Shown one piece after another: positions 43,434 to 53,905 of a stretch of DNA of 64,000 nt. The position numbers and the translations under genes are program-made. The notes under the pieces were generated by a model that ran no database searches, was not told the DNA's origin, and worked only from the letters and a program-made list of their open reading frames with translations. Origin of the DNA: Micropterix aruncella (Eukaryota > Arthropoda > Insecta > Lepidoptera > Micropterigidae); assembly GCA_944548615.1 (NCBI GenBank), contig OX155976.1, positions 7,087,822 through 7,151,821 on the forward strand, given 5' to 3'. Each line of letters begins with the position of its first letter. Position 1 is the stretch's first letter.

Positions 43434-45233
43434 CTTTTTAGAATTGATCAATAAGATGATTATAAAGTAAATAATTATAAAAGCCACTTACATCGTGACG
43501 AAGGATTCCCTTGATCGGATTCGGGAATGCTTTAGGTGTTAACGAGAATGATGAATGCCTCTCACTTGCGGAAAGAGGAGTAGGTTTAAGTTGGGCCCAT
43601 TTTTCAACTAGTAAACGCTCACCCTTCATCCAATTATCTCAAAAATTAAGCTACAATCCTTCTTTATACGTAAACTCACTCAATTTCCTATTATTTCAGG
43701 GGAAATAACAAGACAAGACGAGCTACTTGACAGATGGAAGAATTTAAAATTTCGAATTTCGTTTTTTTATTTTCTAAAGGTGCGATATAAAGAAGCTGCG
43801 ATCAATATTCAGCTGAAAACTTAAAACTAAAAGCGTGACATGCCCTCATATCAATGAAAGGAAGCAGTCAGCTCTTTCCTATTAGTTGGAAAGATTACCT
43901 TTAACCTAAATGGATTATTTACAATGAACGAAACATAAAATATGTAAAAATTCAATATTTTGAAATATTTGATAGTTTTGTGTATATATTCTTTTTAGAA
44001 TTGATCAATAAGATGATTATAAAGTAAATAATTATAAAAGCCACTTACATCGTGACGAAGGATTCCCTTGATCGGATTCGGGAATGCTTTAGGTGTTAAC
44101 GAGAATGATGAATGCCTCTCACTTGCGGAAAGAGGAGTAGGTTTAAGTTGGGCCCATTTTTCAACTAGTAAACGCTCACCCTTCATCCAATTATCTCAAA
44201 AATTAAGCTACAATCCTTCTTTATACGTAAACTCACTCAATTTCCTATTATTTCAGGGGAAATAACAAGACAAGACGAGCTACTTGACAGATGGAAGAAT
44301 TTAAAATTTCGAATTTCGTTTTTTTATTTTCTAAAGGTGCGATATAAAGAAGCTGCGATCAATATTCAGCTGAAAACTTAAAACTAAAAGCGTGACATGC
44401 CCTCATATCAATGAAAGGAAGCAGTCAGCTCTTTCCTATTAGTTGGAAAGATTACCTTTAACCTAAATGGATTATTTACAATGAACGAAACATAAAATAT
44501 GTAAAAATTCAATATTTTGAAATATTTGATAGTTTTGTGTATATATTCTTTTTAGAATTGATCAATAAGATGATTATAAAGTAAATAATTATAAAAGCCA
44601 CTTACATCGTGACGAAGGATTCCCTTGATCGGATTCGGGAATGCTTTAGGTGTTAACGAGAATGATGAATGCCTCTCACTTGCGGAAAGAGGAGTAGGTT
44701 TAAGTTGGGCCCATTTTTCAACTAGTAAACGCTCACCCTTCATCCAATTATCTCAAAAATTAAGCTACAATCCTTCTTTATACGTAAACTCACTCAATTT
44801 CCTATTATTTCAGGGGAAATAACAAGACAAGACGAGCTACTTGACAGATGGAAGAATTTAAAATTTCGAATTTCGTTTTTTTATTATTTTCTAAAGGTGC
44901 GATATAAAGAAGCTGCGATCAATATTCAGCTGAAAACTTAAAACTAAAAGCGTGACATGCCCTCATATCAATGAAAGGAAGCAGTCAGCTCTTTCCTATT
45001 AGTTGGAAAGATTACCTTTAACCTAAATGGATTATTTACAATGAACGAAACATAAAATATGTAAAAATTCAATATTTTGAAATATTTGATAGTTTTGTGT
45101 ATATATTCTTTTTAGAATTGATCAATAAGATGATTATAAAGTAAATAATTATAAAAGCCACTTACATCGTGACGAAGGATTCCCTTGATCGGATTCGGGA
45201 ATGCTTTAGGTGTTAACGAGAATGATGAATGTT
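43432..45233. repeat. Tandem repeat, 557-bp unit, about 3.2 copies
   Basis: Unit starts (TTTTTAGAATTGATCAATAA) lie near 43435, 43992, 44549 and 45109. Spacing is 557, 557 and 560 bp, and the third unit has a 3-bp TTA gain. The last unit breaks off after GAGAATGATGAATG. Units look almost identical. Each has the same 63-codon minus frame and 65-codon plus frame, which are simply repeated, and a splice-acceptor-like TTCCTATTATTTCAG. I cannot identify the source sequence. Confidence 0.9.
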
Positions 45234-46030
45234 ATATTATATATATTAAATTATAATTGTTTAATTAATTAAATTAGATATTGTGTTTTAAATTATGCAA
45301 ATAATTTGATAAATTTTATATTTTTAAGCTATAACACCGTAACTGAGTGGTTACTGTGTTATAGGTAAATTTTACCCATTACTGTTTCTAACCATGTAAA
45401 ATAAATATATCTTTTTAAAATGTTCTGTAAATAAAAAACTGCAGGCACCTTACACACAGTAATTGAGATACTGTAATTAATTCGTGTATTAATAAATTAA
45501 CTTTTATCAAAATTTTACCTAAAACCACAGTATCTGAAGAAGCCGTGTTGTAACCAAACAATAATATTTCTTAAATGCTTATAGGTGTTAAAAAAGATCA
45601 CAGTAAATATTAGGTTACTGTATTTTAACTTAAAAAAGTATACATAATCTAAATTATAAAAATTCCTTGTAATTCAACAAAATTACGATTGGAACATCAT
45701 TATTCTGTATAAAACCGTAATAACAAAAGGGTAATTTAGAAAAAAATCCAATATTTTTCTTGGTGTATATATATATAACTTTAAACATCGTAATATTCCA
45801 ACAATCGTGATCCTTCGAAGTAGTGTTTTTCATTTTCACGTGGTGCCGGCCCTGAAGTCGATCAATTATCGAACGTTATCACAAAGTATACTTGATTAAA
45901 CTGCATAAAATGATACCAAGTTCGTGGATGGTAACGTTTAATTAGCCTTGATGCGCGCACACAGCGTATGCGCAGATGCCGCTGTCAGACTCGAAAATCG
46001 TCAAAAATACAAAAACAACACATTAAAAAT
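45234..46030. other. AT-rich DNA with recurring ACTGTRTT / CACAGTA words
   Basis: Words such as GGTTACTGTGTTATAGG (45350), GAGATACTGTAATTAA (45466), CCACAGTATCTG (45525) and GGTTACTGTATTTT (45613) recur at irregular intervals in both orientations. No gene is supported. Confidence 0.35.
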
Positions 46031-46043
46031 AATGAAAACTCAC

Positions 46044-46096
46044 TTGGAACACTGGCAGACCTCGCACCCGTCGCCATTCCTGTGATTCCTGAGCAT
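46044..46096 (-). CDS. Candidate first coding exon, Cys-rich (MLRNHRNGDGCEVCQCS)
   Basis: A CpG-rich minus-strand region (46050-46460) leads to an ATG at 46094-46096 and a short frame rich in Cys (C-x2-C-x-C). It ends at TTCCAA|GTGAGT, with the donor in 46038-46043. The frame is open upstream for another 20 codons (to about 46145) if the ATG is internal. The C-x-x-C-x-C pattern after Asp-Gly is reminiscent of antistasin-type or other Cys-rich modules, but 17 residues are too few to decide. GC content and the lack of repeats set it apart from its surroundings, as expected for a promoter-proximal host exon. Confidence 0.4.
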
Positions 46097-46460
46097 TTTT
46101 AGCCGTTCGGCGAAAAGATCCACCGCTCGAGAAAGTCGTTACGAAAAATCGATAAAAACAACAGACGAAGTACGAACGCCAGCCGACCGCGACGCGCGGC
46201 GATATTTATCGAATATCAGCCATGATCGATCTAATTTACTGTACGGCGACGACTTCTGTCATGATTTTGATTGAAAATATGCGAAAAATTCGTAATGTTT
46301 TCGAAAAAATCGCGGCGACCAGCGACACAACCCCCCCGACGACAGCCGGCGGCGGGACTGGAAATTCGAATTTTGAATGAATGAATGAAACGTCAACCGG
46401 CGGGCGACAACGGCTTGTTATTGTAGACACAAGCCGTGCGGTACGCATCGCCACTTAAAA
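46097..46460 (-). promoter_or_regulatory. CpG-rich upstream region of the candidate exon
   Basis: Includes GCGACGCGCGGCGATA, CCGGCGGGCGACAACGGC and an ATTCATTCATTCA tract. It is probably a 5' UTR and promoter if the exon is real. Confidence 0.35.
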
Positions 46461-46544
46461 CACAATGGTGCAACAGTGTATTTTCCATTTATCTGCATAA
46501 ATAATAATAATAATATTATTATGTTCTTTCAAAATTATGTGTTT

Positions 46545-46875
46545 CCACACGACTGCCCAAATAAGGAGTGTAATCTTTTCAGGGTTTATGTATGCGTTTG
46601 TCATTTTTTTTTATTCTACCATAACTTCTAAATGCTTCATCTGATTTAGTAGCGTGTGGTATTGTTAGAATCATTATGTCATCCCGGGTGTCATAGATAC
46701 CTAAACTGTCCAAATTACAAGTAAATAACTGACCAAATGTCAATAAATTGAGATAAATACAACGTGTTTAGAATCAAATGAAAGGTCTTATTGAGTAGAT
46801 TTCGATAATATGTAATGTAATACAGATAAATGCACAAACCACAAATATTTAATTAAAAAACACTTTTATTTCTTT
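46545..46875 (+). repeat. 'CGACTGTCCAAC' repeat family, plus copy
   Basis: CACACGACTGCCCAAATAAGGAGTGTAAT and ATTATGTCATCCCGGGTGTC align with 25505-25650. The right end AATTAAAAAACACTTTTAT resembles 25765-25785. Confidence 0.65.
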
Positions 46876-47790
46876 TATTTCACCGAGGGCAACCGACTGC
46901 GTGCAGCGGCGCCTGTCGGCGCTAGGATATATAAAGATTCACGGGTGGCGCGTGATCGTCACGAGATACTTGCGAAACCATGTTCAGAAAGCCGGGTCAA
47001 TGGGCCCGGCTCACGTGAAGCCTTTGCTAAAGGGCAATTATCCCGCGGAAGACATCACAGGCCTTGGTCGAGGTCTGTCGACCGACTCACAGAATGCGTG
47101 AGCGTCATAAAGCACTGGATGTTTGTAAAGATAACACGCACCAACTGGTCTGTAAGGGAGCTTCCGTCGATTGAATTTTGTTTTATCGAATATGTTTGTT
47201 CTCTAAAGAAAAAACTCATGTTCTCCTCAGCGCGAGCAAATTGTTTCTATTATAATATTTATAAATACAATAAATCACTTCCCGTGTTTTTAATTTTCTA
47301 AATATTTTTTCTTATTGTGACATTTCTTCACATTGTGAAATTTTGGCTGAAATATATCACATACAAACTGCACTAGTAATACTTACATTCAGCAATATAT
47401 TTTAATTAAATATTAACGGTGAGCCGCCCGAGGCTGAGGTGTCGCAATGACATTAAACCCAGTTCGACCGCCGGCTCATAGATCAGATAATATTTATGAA
47501 ATTATTATTCAAACGAAATCAGTTCTTGGTTACTTGCCGGGATAGTCTTGGGGTGACACATTCGCTTTTTTTTTTGTTTAAAGATCGAATAATATATTTT
47601 TAATTAGTTATTTCAATTTTCACGCTCAGCGCAGCATGGCTTGACCTAAATATAACGGACAAACCAACCCCTCATAAAATAGCGTTGCCATAAGGTACTT
47701 TTTTACATGATCAAAAAATGTAATAAAATTGTTGGCATTACTGTTTCCGTAACGGTTTTTAACTAATTATTAATATGTTTGCACCTCTAC
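46876..47790. other. Nothing recognised
   Basis: A GC-richer patch at 46885-47100 has open frames but no motif. At 47419-47478 a seven-base inverted pair (TGAGCCG / CGGCTCA) encloses a TTCGA word, giving a weak tRNA-like look, but the T-arm stem does not form. Confidence 0.3.
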
Positions 47791-47819
47791 AATATAATTG
47801 ACATTAGAAATAAATAAAA

Positions 47820-47925
47820 CAAAACAAATGACCCCTTTACCCCTCCTTAAATACCCCTCCTCCCGACCACCCTTCACTCCCCCCTCTGCCATTCGACCCC
47901 CCCCCCCCCCCCCCGCGCGTAAATC
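47820..47925. repeat. C-rich low-complexity tract
   Basis: CCCC blocks end in a run of about 18 C at 47898-47916. Proline-rich and glycine-rich frames over it are artefacts of composition. Confidence 0.8.
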
Positions 47926-48689
47926 CAGCAGATCATTTTTATTTTTCTCCTTGGTTAATTTTTTATTTTTCTCTTTTGATGACATATCTACAGACCGGAA
48001 GCTTTTTTAAACACCTCAACCAAATTTCACCTAGCCGTTCCCTCAATTTGGCGGTTACAGGCAAAACACGTCTAAATATTTTTATTTTTCTCTTTTGATG
48101 ACTTTTTTAATTTTTTGCAAAATACCCTAAGGATATAGTACATACCTACGCTGTGTGCGCTCATCATCAACTGCCTTTTGTGCGCTCCTGGATAGGCGCG
48201 CGTAAGCCTTGGGGGTATTTCAGCCATCGTGTTCTCTTGTGTTCGTAATTCGAGCAGGAATTTGCAGGAGGAAACGGCGACGCTTCCTCTGAGCGTAGGT
48301 AGGAGCGAAATAGCCCCCGATTAGTTGTCGGTACGACAAAAGCAACAGTATCAAACTCGCACAAAGATTAGATCGCATTCAATGCTTAATAGATTGTCAA
48401 AGAGCATGACATCTATAGCAGTAACAAAATCGGTTTAAAATCGATAGCGCGATCAGTCCTTAAAGCAGCAATGACAACTCTAACTGTAACTATTTATTAA
48501 ACTATAATATATACCTGTATGTATAAATATAGGCCCCTGGGAGTATATATTATGAAAAATAATGATATATCTAAGACACCTCTATTATTCTTATATTAAA
48601 CATACGAGGTAAACCTCGTAGTAATAAATTAATAATATTTGATTATTCATCATAATTATTGTCGTCTTATGTATGTACCAGCTAATATA

Positions 48690-48930
48690 GTATTTATTTA
48701 TAGATTGACAGTTCAATATTTCGAGACTAACGAGTTCCGAATTTACGTCCAACATAAACACAGCACTAGACAGATACAAAATGAACGGCTACTCGTCCCT
48801 CCTTTTCGCAACCTTTATGGCAAAAGAAGATTGAATTGGCTAATCCCTCATATATTCAACAAAATTCCTCTAAATTTAAAAACTTGTACAAAAAAAGAAA
48901 AAAAAAGAATTAAAAATAGTTAGCTTTAAA
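48690..48930 (+). pseudogene. LINE ORF2, C-terminal remnant
   Basis: The text STRQIQNERLLVPPFRNLYGKR, LNWLIPHIFNKIPLNLKTC gives the end of a non-LTR ORF2 protein: a basic NTR-like start, then L..P..R...GKR, then a P..FN.IP block, comparable with [17 protein letters not shown]...YKLFNQLP at 39939-40325. Only about 75 residues survive, followed by a Lys-rich tail caused by A-rich DNA. Confidence 0.55.
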
Positions 48931-49432
48931 ATAAGTGAAAGTGAAACACACGTGTAAATGATACGAATAAGATTCGTATTTTATTCTATTAGCATTAAGT
49001 ACGTTCATCTTTTTATGTAAATATTATCAAGGGGGTGGCTTTCTGTGCCGACTAATCCTTATCAATATAGCAGATAATGCAGCAGATATATTATAATATG
49101 GTCAAAATGGCCACTAAAGTTGCACTGGAAGTAACCCTATCATAATCACCAGCAGGTAAGCCTTAGGCTTGGCTGAATCTTATACAAAGCTGTATAAAAA
49201 ATGGTTAAAAAAAAATAAATAAAAAAAACACATGAAGCGTTTATCTTTTATTTTATTTGAATTTATTTACATATTTTTTTAAGAACTTTTTGTTTTTGCT
49301 ATGAATGAAGGGAGGGTAATCGTTTGCCGGCGATAAAGGGACTGTAAACCTACATTGTCCACGTGGAAAGTACAGTATGCCGAGAGAATACTGTGTTGGT
49401 ATACTGTGGTATGCTGTGGTACTGGTATACTG
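48931..49432. other. Nothing recognised apart from an A-rich tail
   Basis: AAAAAAAATAAATAAAAAAAAC at 49207-49229 may be a retroposon tail. A local array of GGTATACTGTGGTATGCTGT words at 49398-49432 borders the next element. Confidence 0.35.
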
Positions 49433-50097
49433 GGAGCTAACGGGCCCATGATGAGGTGGCCACGATGACCCATGTGTTCAGGGTCGGTCACACTCACGGG
49501 TCAACACCCATCCGATGGCCTCCACGCATGGGGTGCGAACCTGGGTCGGACACTGGGTCAACCAGTCTCCCCTGGGAATCAAACCTCTGGCGCTCCTGGA
49601 CGGTCTGCGCACCGAGCGGCGCAAGCCAATCGACTGTGCTCTCCGACTAACAGTCGGGGGAGTCTGGGAACTGTATTGTTTCCTATAGAGCGGGGGTGGT
49701 TGCCTACCTTACGGCGACTGCTCTTGAAATGACCATTGGCCATCCGATCCCGGTTCAGAGTCGGGCAAAGGACGCCTTGGTCCGCGATAGATTCGGTGCA
49801 CACCGTTTCACCGCTTCGTAAGGAAGAGGACCGCGCAAGCGACCTCGAACTCGGAACCAATCGAGAGACCGGAGAAATCTGGTCACAATTGGAAGCAAGG
49901 GCGCGAGTGTCGGCCCGCCAGGTAACATACTGGCTATCTCGCGGTAAAGGCGTTGGCTTCTTGCGGGTTGTGGCGTAGCTAGACGTCGGATTTGTAATGT
50001 CCAAAGTCTTCTACGCTCACTGCACGGTCGATAGAACGATGAATCGTTAAAACGTCCTGCGGTGACGGGTTCGCCCGTTGTGGTTGACACCTCAATA
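49433..50097 (+). mobile_element. 0.65-kb retroposon family, best-defined copy (665 bp, 16-bp TSD)
   Basis: TGGTACTGGTATACTG occurs on both sides (49417-49432 and 50098-50113), which sets exact borders. The element starts GGAGCTAACGGGCCCATGAT and ends GTTGACACCTCAATA. There is no poly-A or simple-repeat tail. Interior landmarks are GGGAATCAAACCTCTGGCGC, CTAACAGTCGGGGGAGTCTG, TCCTATAGAGCGGGGGTGG, CTCGAACTCGGAACCAATCG and TCGCGGTAAAGGCGTTGGC. The complement contains GGTTTGATTCC and GGTTCCGAGTTCGAGGTC, both near matches to the pol III B box. There is no protein-coding frame common to all copies. Confidence 0.88.
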
Positions 50098-50439
50098 TGG
50101 TACTGGTATACTGTGTCGAAAGTGAGGGACATCTATTATTTTATTTAAAAACCACCACTCCAAAACCAGAACATTGGACTCCTTCGCTACTGTGACTTGG
50201 GTCCTTACCTATCAAGTAACTGTTATATAAACGAAATTGAAGGCCAAAAACTATGTATGAAAATTATACATTTAATTAATTGAAATATTGACCTCTATTA
50301 TACATGCAGATTTGTCGTTTTAATGGGAGTTGCTTAATTCCTCTGCTGTAAAACTCTCGTGGACAGGAACCAATAAATGATTTGAAGGCGTTTTTCACCG
50401 ATTCTTCAAAGTTGATTTTTTCCTTTGTAAAAAGTTATC

Positions 50440-51065
50440 TAAATTGTGAAAAAAATGAAACTCTATTGGAGCAAGGTCATGCAAGTACGGTGGATGATCA
50501 AGAGTCTCCAGCCGCAACTCCTGCAACTTTGCGACTGTTTGCAGTGAAATCTGTGGTTATACGATGCGAACGCGATTTTGGAGCGCATCGAATTTTATGT
50601 TCCTCCCCGCCCTGTTCGATCGCATCGACTATTTCATCTCCCTGTGGTGAAAACGCATCTCAAAATGCATTTCTATACAGAGCGTGTCATAGATATAATA
50701 CAGACTTTTTAAGTGTGGACATATTTATACACTCATCAAAAACCTCTTATAAGAACTCAATAAAAAAAAACTAGAGTCTATCTAGATGATCACAAAACAT
50801 TTATACATATTATATTTCATTTAATTTAGTTCAAGGACATAATTTTATCTCAAGTATAATCATTATTAATCAGTATAATCAGTATAATTATTAATCAGTA
50901 TAATCAGTATAATCATTATAATCATTAAGTATATCATGAGTATAATCATTATAATCAGTATAATCATTATAATCAGTAATTAATCAGTATAATCATTAAG
51001 TATATCATACCTAAAATTAAATATAAATATTACATACATAATATATTTTTATCTATTTTGTCTCT
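50440..51065 (+). pseudogene. Jockey-type LINE ORF2, C-terminal remnant with AT-rich tail
   Basis: The frame ending at 50774 has NASQNAFLYRACHRYNTDFLSVDIFIHSSK, which fits the terminal N..NS...R......DIF block of Jockey-like ORF2. Upstream residues are in mixed frames. The 3' UTR contains a minisatellite and ends near 51065. Confidence 0.6.
50860..51010. repeat. Minisatellite, ATCAGTATAATCATTA unit
   Basis: The words ATCAGTATAATCA, TATAATCATTA and AAGTATATCAT alternate about ten times in the 3' UTR of the LINE remnant. Confidence 0.8.
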
Positions 51066-51114
51066 CCCTTTCACCTAACTTCCCATCCTGATTCCCCCCA
51101 TTCTCAAGCGGAAA

Positions 51115-51385
51115 CAATATTTATTTATTTATTTATTTATTTATTTTCAGGAAAACCAACAGCTAATTATAATTTAACAATGCCGGAGTAACATAGCAGA
51201 GAGCCAATTAAAGGTTTTCACGTTTAAATAACGTTGTAGAAACATATGTGATCTTTCAATTAAAGCTATCGATTAAGAATGCATCAAAAATTATTCAACA
51301 ATTAATCTAAAAAATTCACTGTTCAGCCGCTGCCTAGCTGAGTTAACACTCGTACAGAATAGATCAAAGTCAAAGTCAATATAAA
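51115..51385 (-). repeat. 3' end of the Jockey-like LINE seen at 8105 and 53500
   Basis: A (TTTA)n tail (51121-51145), then the complement of the 3' UTR and of the last codons (CTCGTACAGAATAGATCAAAG). It lacks the Harbinger insertion and reads TTAACTCAGC... in LINE orientation at that point. Confidence 0.8.
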
Positions 51386-51489
51386 ATTATATTGCGTTCA
51401 TTTTGTATACTTTATATTCGGAATCACATTAATGGATTTTTGTCACTTTTAAATAGGTTTTTATTGCATTGTATGTAGTTCTGTTTGAT

Positions 51490-51525
51490 TCCAGAATAAA
51501 ATAAAATAAAATAAAATTTACGTTG
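51490..51525 (+). repeat. (AAAAT)n retroposon tail
   Basis: Four AAAAT units follow TTTGATTCCAGAATAA. The same kind of tail ends the insert at 18381-18683. Confidence 0.6.
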
Positions 51526-51599
51526 TCATGCAGAAACAGTGACGATGATCGATTGACCAGGCTCGGTTATTTAATCGCGAGCTTTTTTTTATTTTATTT

Positions 51600-52075
51600 G
51601 TTGTGTGGGGCTTTTTAAGGTCTTTATGAGCCTTGTAACACTGCGACCATTGCTGGTCTATTGTGTTCGCCACCTACTATAGTTCTGCGCTAAGCCTTGT
51701 GTCATTTAAGAAGCGCAACAGGCTTTTGGCGCCAGATTGTTTTACCTCCTCAGGTTGGAGGTAATGACCACCCAAGTGGGTGTATCTTTTACGCATCAGC
51801 AGGCCACATTTTTGTGTCTCGCAGCTTGAGGTTGTGCATGTGTTTGTTAAGGCCACAATGCCCCGTGAGCGCCCTCACCAGTATGCGTAGATTGTTCCTA
51901 TTTAGCGATAAGGCCTCACGGGCCGTCTTAGGGTCGTAATCACGAGCTTCTCCATCATTGTTAGCAGTTCTTAACAGTACATTTACGGTAACGTATAGCC
52001 AGACTGCAAGAAGCTGTAATAGAAAACACCGGCACAGGATCACATATTTGAAAATGATGCAAATTTTCAACTTTG
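51600..52075 (-). pseudogene. LINE with RNase H-type C-terminus, broken
   Basis: The minus-strand translation in two frames gives EALSLNRNNLRILVRALTGHCGLNKHMHNLKLRD, then (after loss of the Cys/His knuckle) SGAKSLLRFLNDT-like text and finally HNRPAMVAVLQGS..P.KAPH. The L-TGH-x-LN-H pattern followed by a knuckle lies just after RNase H in I/R1-type LINE proteins. Stops and frameshifts are frequent. It is a dead fragment of a different LINE clade from the CR1/Jockey-like copies. Confidence 0.55.
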
Positions 52076-52379
52076 CCATGGTTGCACAAACGAAAATATT
52101 TGAGCAAAAACAAATAAACAGCAGACAAATAAACAGCTGATTCTTAAAAAGGAATAACATGACCTTGAATTAAAGTTTATTTGAATTAAAAATTCCAACT
52201 CAAACTCAAGTTATCCAAGTTCAAAGTGGCCAGTGTGATATAACAGCACTTACATAGGTAAGGACCCAATATTAGGTAATTTTTAAAAATGGTCTCCTTA
52301 AAATATATATATATATATACAAAAGTTTTATTTAATATAATTCTCTTCTCAATAGCTAACTTTTTGTCATCATTTCTAG

Positions 52380-52700
52380 CGTGCAACCCTAGTTCGAGGC
52401 GTTGACCGAGAGCCCGAAGGTATTCCGGTTACTTCCTCGGATTCCTCAACCTGCGAATTCCGCGTGGGGCATTCCGGGGATACTTGCGATAGTGGCGCAA
52501 GCCGCCGCTCACGCAAACACGCAACATTAATAAACTTGCAATGTAAATCATCCAAAAGGCAAGGTGTAAAGCGGGAACTTTTGTCATTAAAGTCGTCGGG
52601 GAAGGGCTCGCGAATTTCTACGACATGACTGCTGTTGTCATGTAACTATTTGCAGGAATTTCATTTCGCGATAGCTCCGCTGAATGGGTGCGGCCGCAAA
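52380..52700. other. GC-richer unassigned DNA
   Basis: Mixed composition between AT-rich repeats. No gene supported. Confidence 0.3.
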
Positions 52701-52719
52701 ACTCGGGCTAAATAAATAT

Positions 52720-53065
52720 AAATTAATAGTTTAAAAAAACACTAAAAACACGCTTTTATAAATGCACGTAAAAACCACATCATCAGACCTTGAAACCTAA
52801 TCGCGGTCAAACTTCATTCCAAGACTTTTCTAACAAGTCCAAACACAGCTATGATACGATGTTCCATCATGAAGTTCCAGTTCATATCTTCCGACTCCAT
52901 CATCAGATCAGTTCGACAGTACCGTATTATTGTATTGTCATCAGAACTACATACAGCTGCCAATTTTCATGACGCTACGATCCTTGGAAGATGGTTAAAT
53001 TAGTTGCTTTAGATTCCATTACATAGTTACATACAGGTCGACCTAATAAAAGCGTGTTAAAATCG
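52720..53065 (+). repeat. 'GCTACGATCCTTGGAAGATGG' repeat family, copy 2
   Basis: Matches 7370-7790 but lacks its first duplicated block. The shared end is CAGGTCGACCTAATAAAAGC. Confidence 0.75.
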
Positions 53066-53084
53066 ACGACGGGAAAACTGAGTA

Positions 53085-53405
53085 TTTACACAATCTGAAA
53101 TCGAAGACTATCGCGGTGGTTTGACATTATAAATAGGATAGAAAACGAATTAACCGCGTGAAATTTGTAGCACCCGACGTTTCGGTGACGTTGCAGCCGC
53201 CGTTGTCTAGGGTAGACTGAAGAGCTGTCAGTCCGTTGTTTTGCGGGTAGGCCGCATACCGCTGCCGCCACTGCGTAGGTTATAACGGTGGTGGGGGGCC
53301 GGGCTCGGAGCGCGGGAATTTTGAAAATCCGTCTTGCACACAACACTCACTGTATCCTGTTTTACGTCTTTGCGTTCGGCGGTGGGAACATTTTAAAAAG
53401 AGGGT
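53085..53405 (-). mobile_element. Penelope-like family 2, 3' end
   Basis: The complement of 10130-10440: it begins AAATCGAAGACTATCGCGG, passes through CGCGTGAAATTTGTAGCACC and continues to GCACACAACACTCACTGTATCC and TTGCGTTCGGCGGTGGGAAC. Only the 3' UTR and the last codons remain. Confidence 0.65.
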
Positions 53406-53499
53406 TTTTTTATATAGTCAGCTATGCTCGCCTATATCGTCTGCCTACCCTGATCGTACTAATTCTATTGTTTCATATTTAATAATTCATTTATCACTC

Positions 53500-53905
53500 A
53501 CAATGCTACTTACTAAATAAAATTAATCTCCGTGTTCCTTCAAAACTCAATAGATTTAACCCTGCTCTTCATGTTCCTCATGCTGGTACCAACTATAGGC
53601 AAAATGCATTTCTGTGGCGAACAAGTGACAATTTCAATGATTTGATTAAACGCTTTGACTTTGATCTATTCTGTACGAGTTTTAAACTCAGCTAGGCAGC
53701 AGCTGAACAGTGAATTCTTTAGCATTAATTGTTGAATAATTTTGATGTATTTTTAATCGATAGCTTTAATTGAAAGGTCACATATGTTTCTACAACGTTA
53801 CTTAAACGTGAAAACCTTTAATTGGCTCTCTGTTATCCTACTCCTCTTTTTGTTAAATTATAATTAGCTGTTGGTTTTCCTAAAAATAAATAAAAATATA
53901 CGTGT
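53500..53905 (+). pseudogene. Jockey-like LINE 3' end, uninterrupted copy
   Basis: Near-identical to 8130-8320 joined to 9713-9935. It has the codons for KINLRVPSKLNRFNPALHVP and NYRQNAFLWR (in broken frame), then the 3' UTR and an AAATAAATAAAAATA tail. It preserves the pre-insertion site of the Harbinger compound (TACGAGTTTTAAACTCAGCT, 53675-53694). Confidence 0.75.

Noticed and set aside
43438..44822. Three identical 63-codon minus frames and three identical 65-codon plus frames
   Set aside because: They repeat because the 557-bp DNA unit repeats. They overlap on opposite strands and match no family I know.
43432..45233. CRISPR-like array
   Set aside because: Unit is 557 bp with no repeat-spacer alternation and the DNA is eukaryotic.
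47419..47478. Possible tRNA gene (TGAGCCG...CGGCTCA)
   Set aside because: The acceptor-like stem pairs, but the T-arm and anticodon arm do not form.
47770..48010. Pro-rich and Gly-rich frames
   Set aside because: Products of the C-rich tract.
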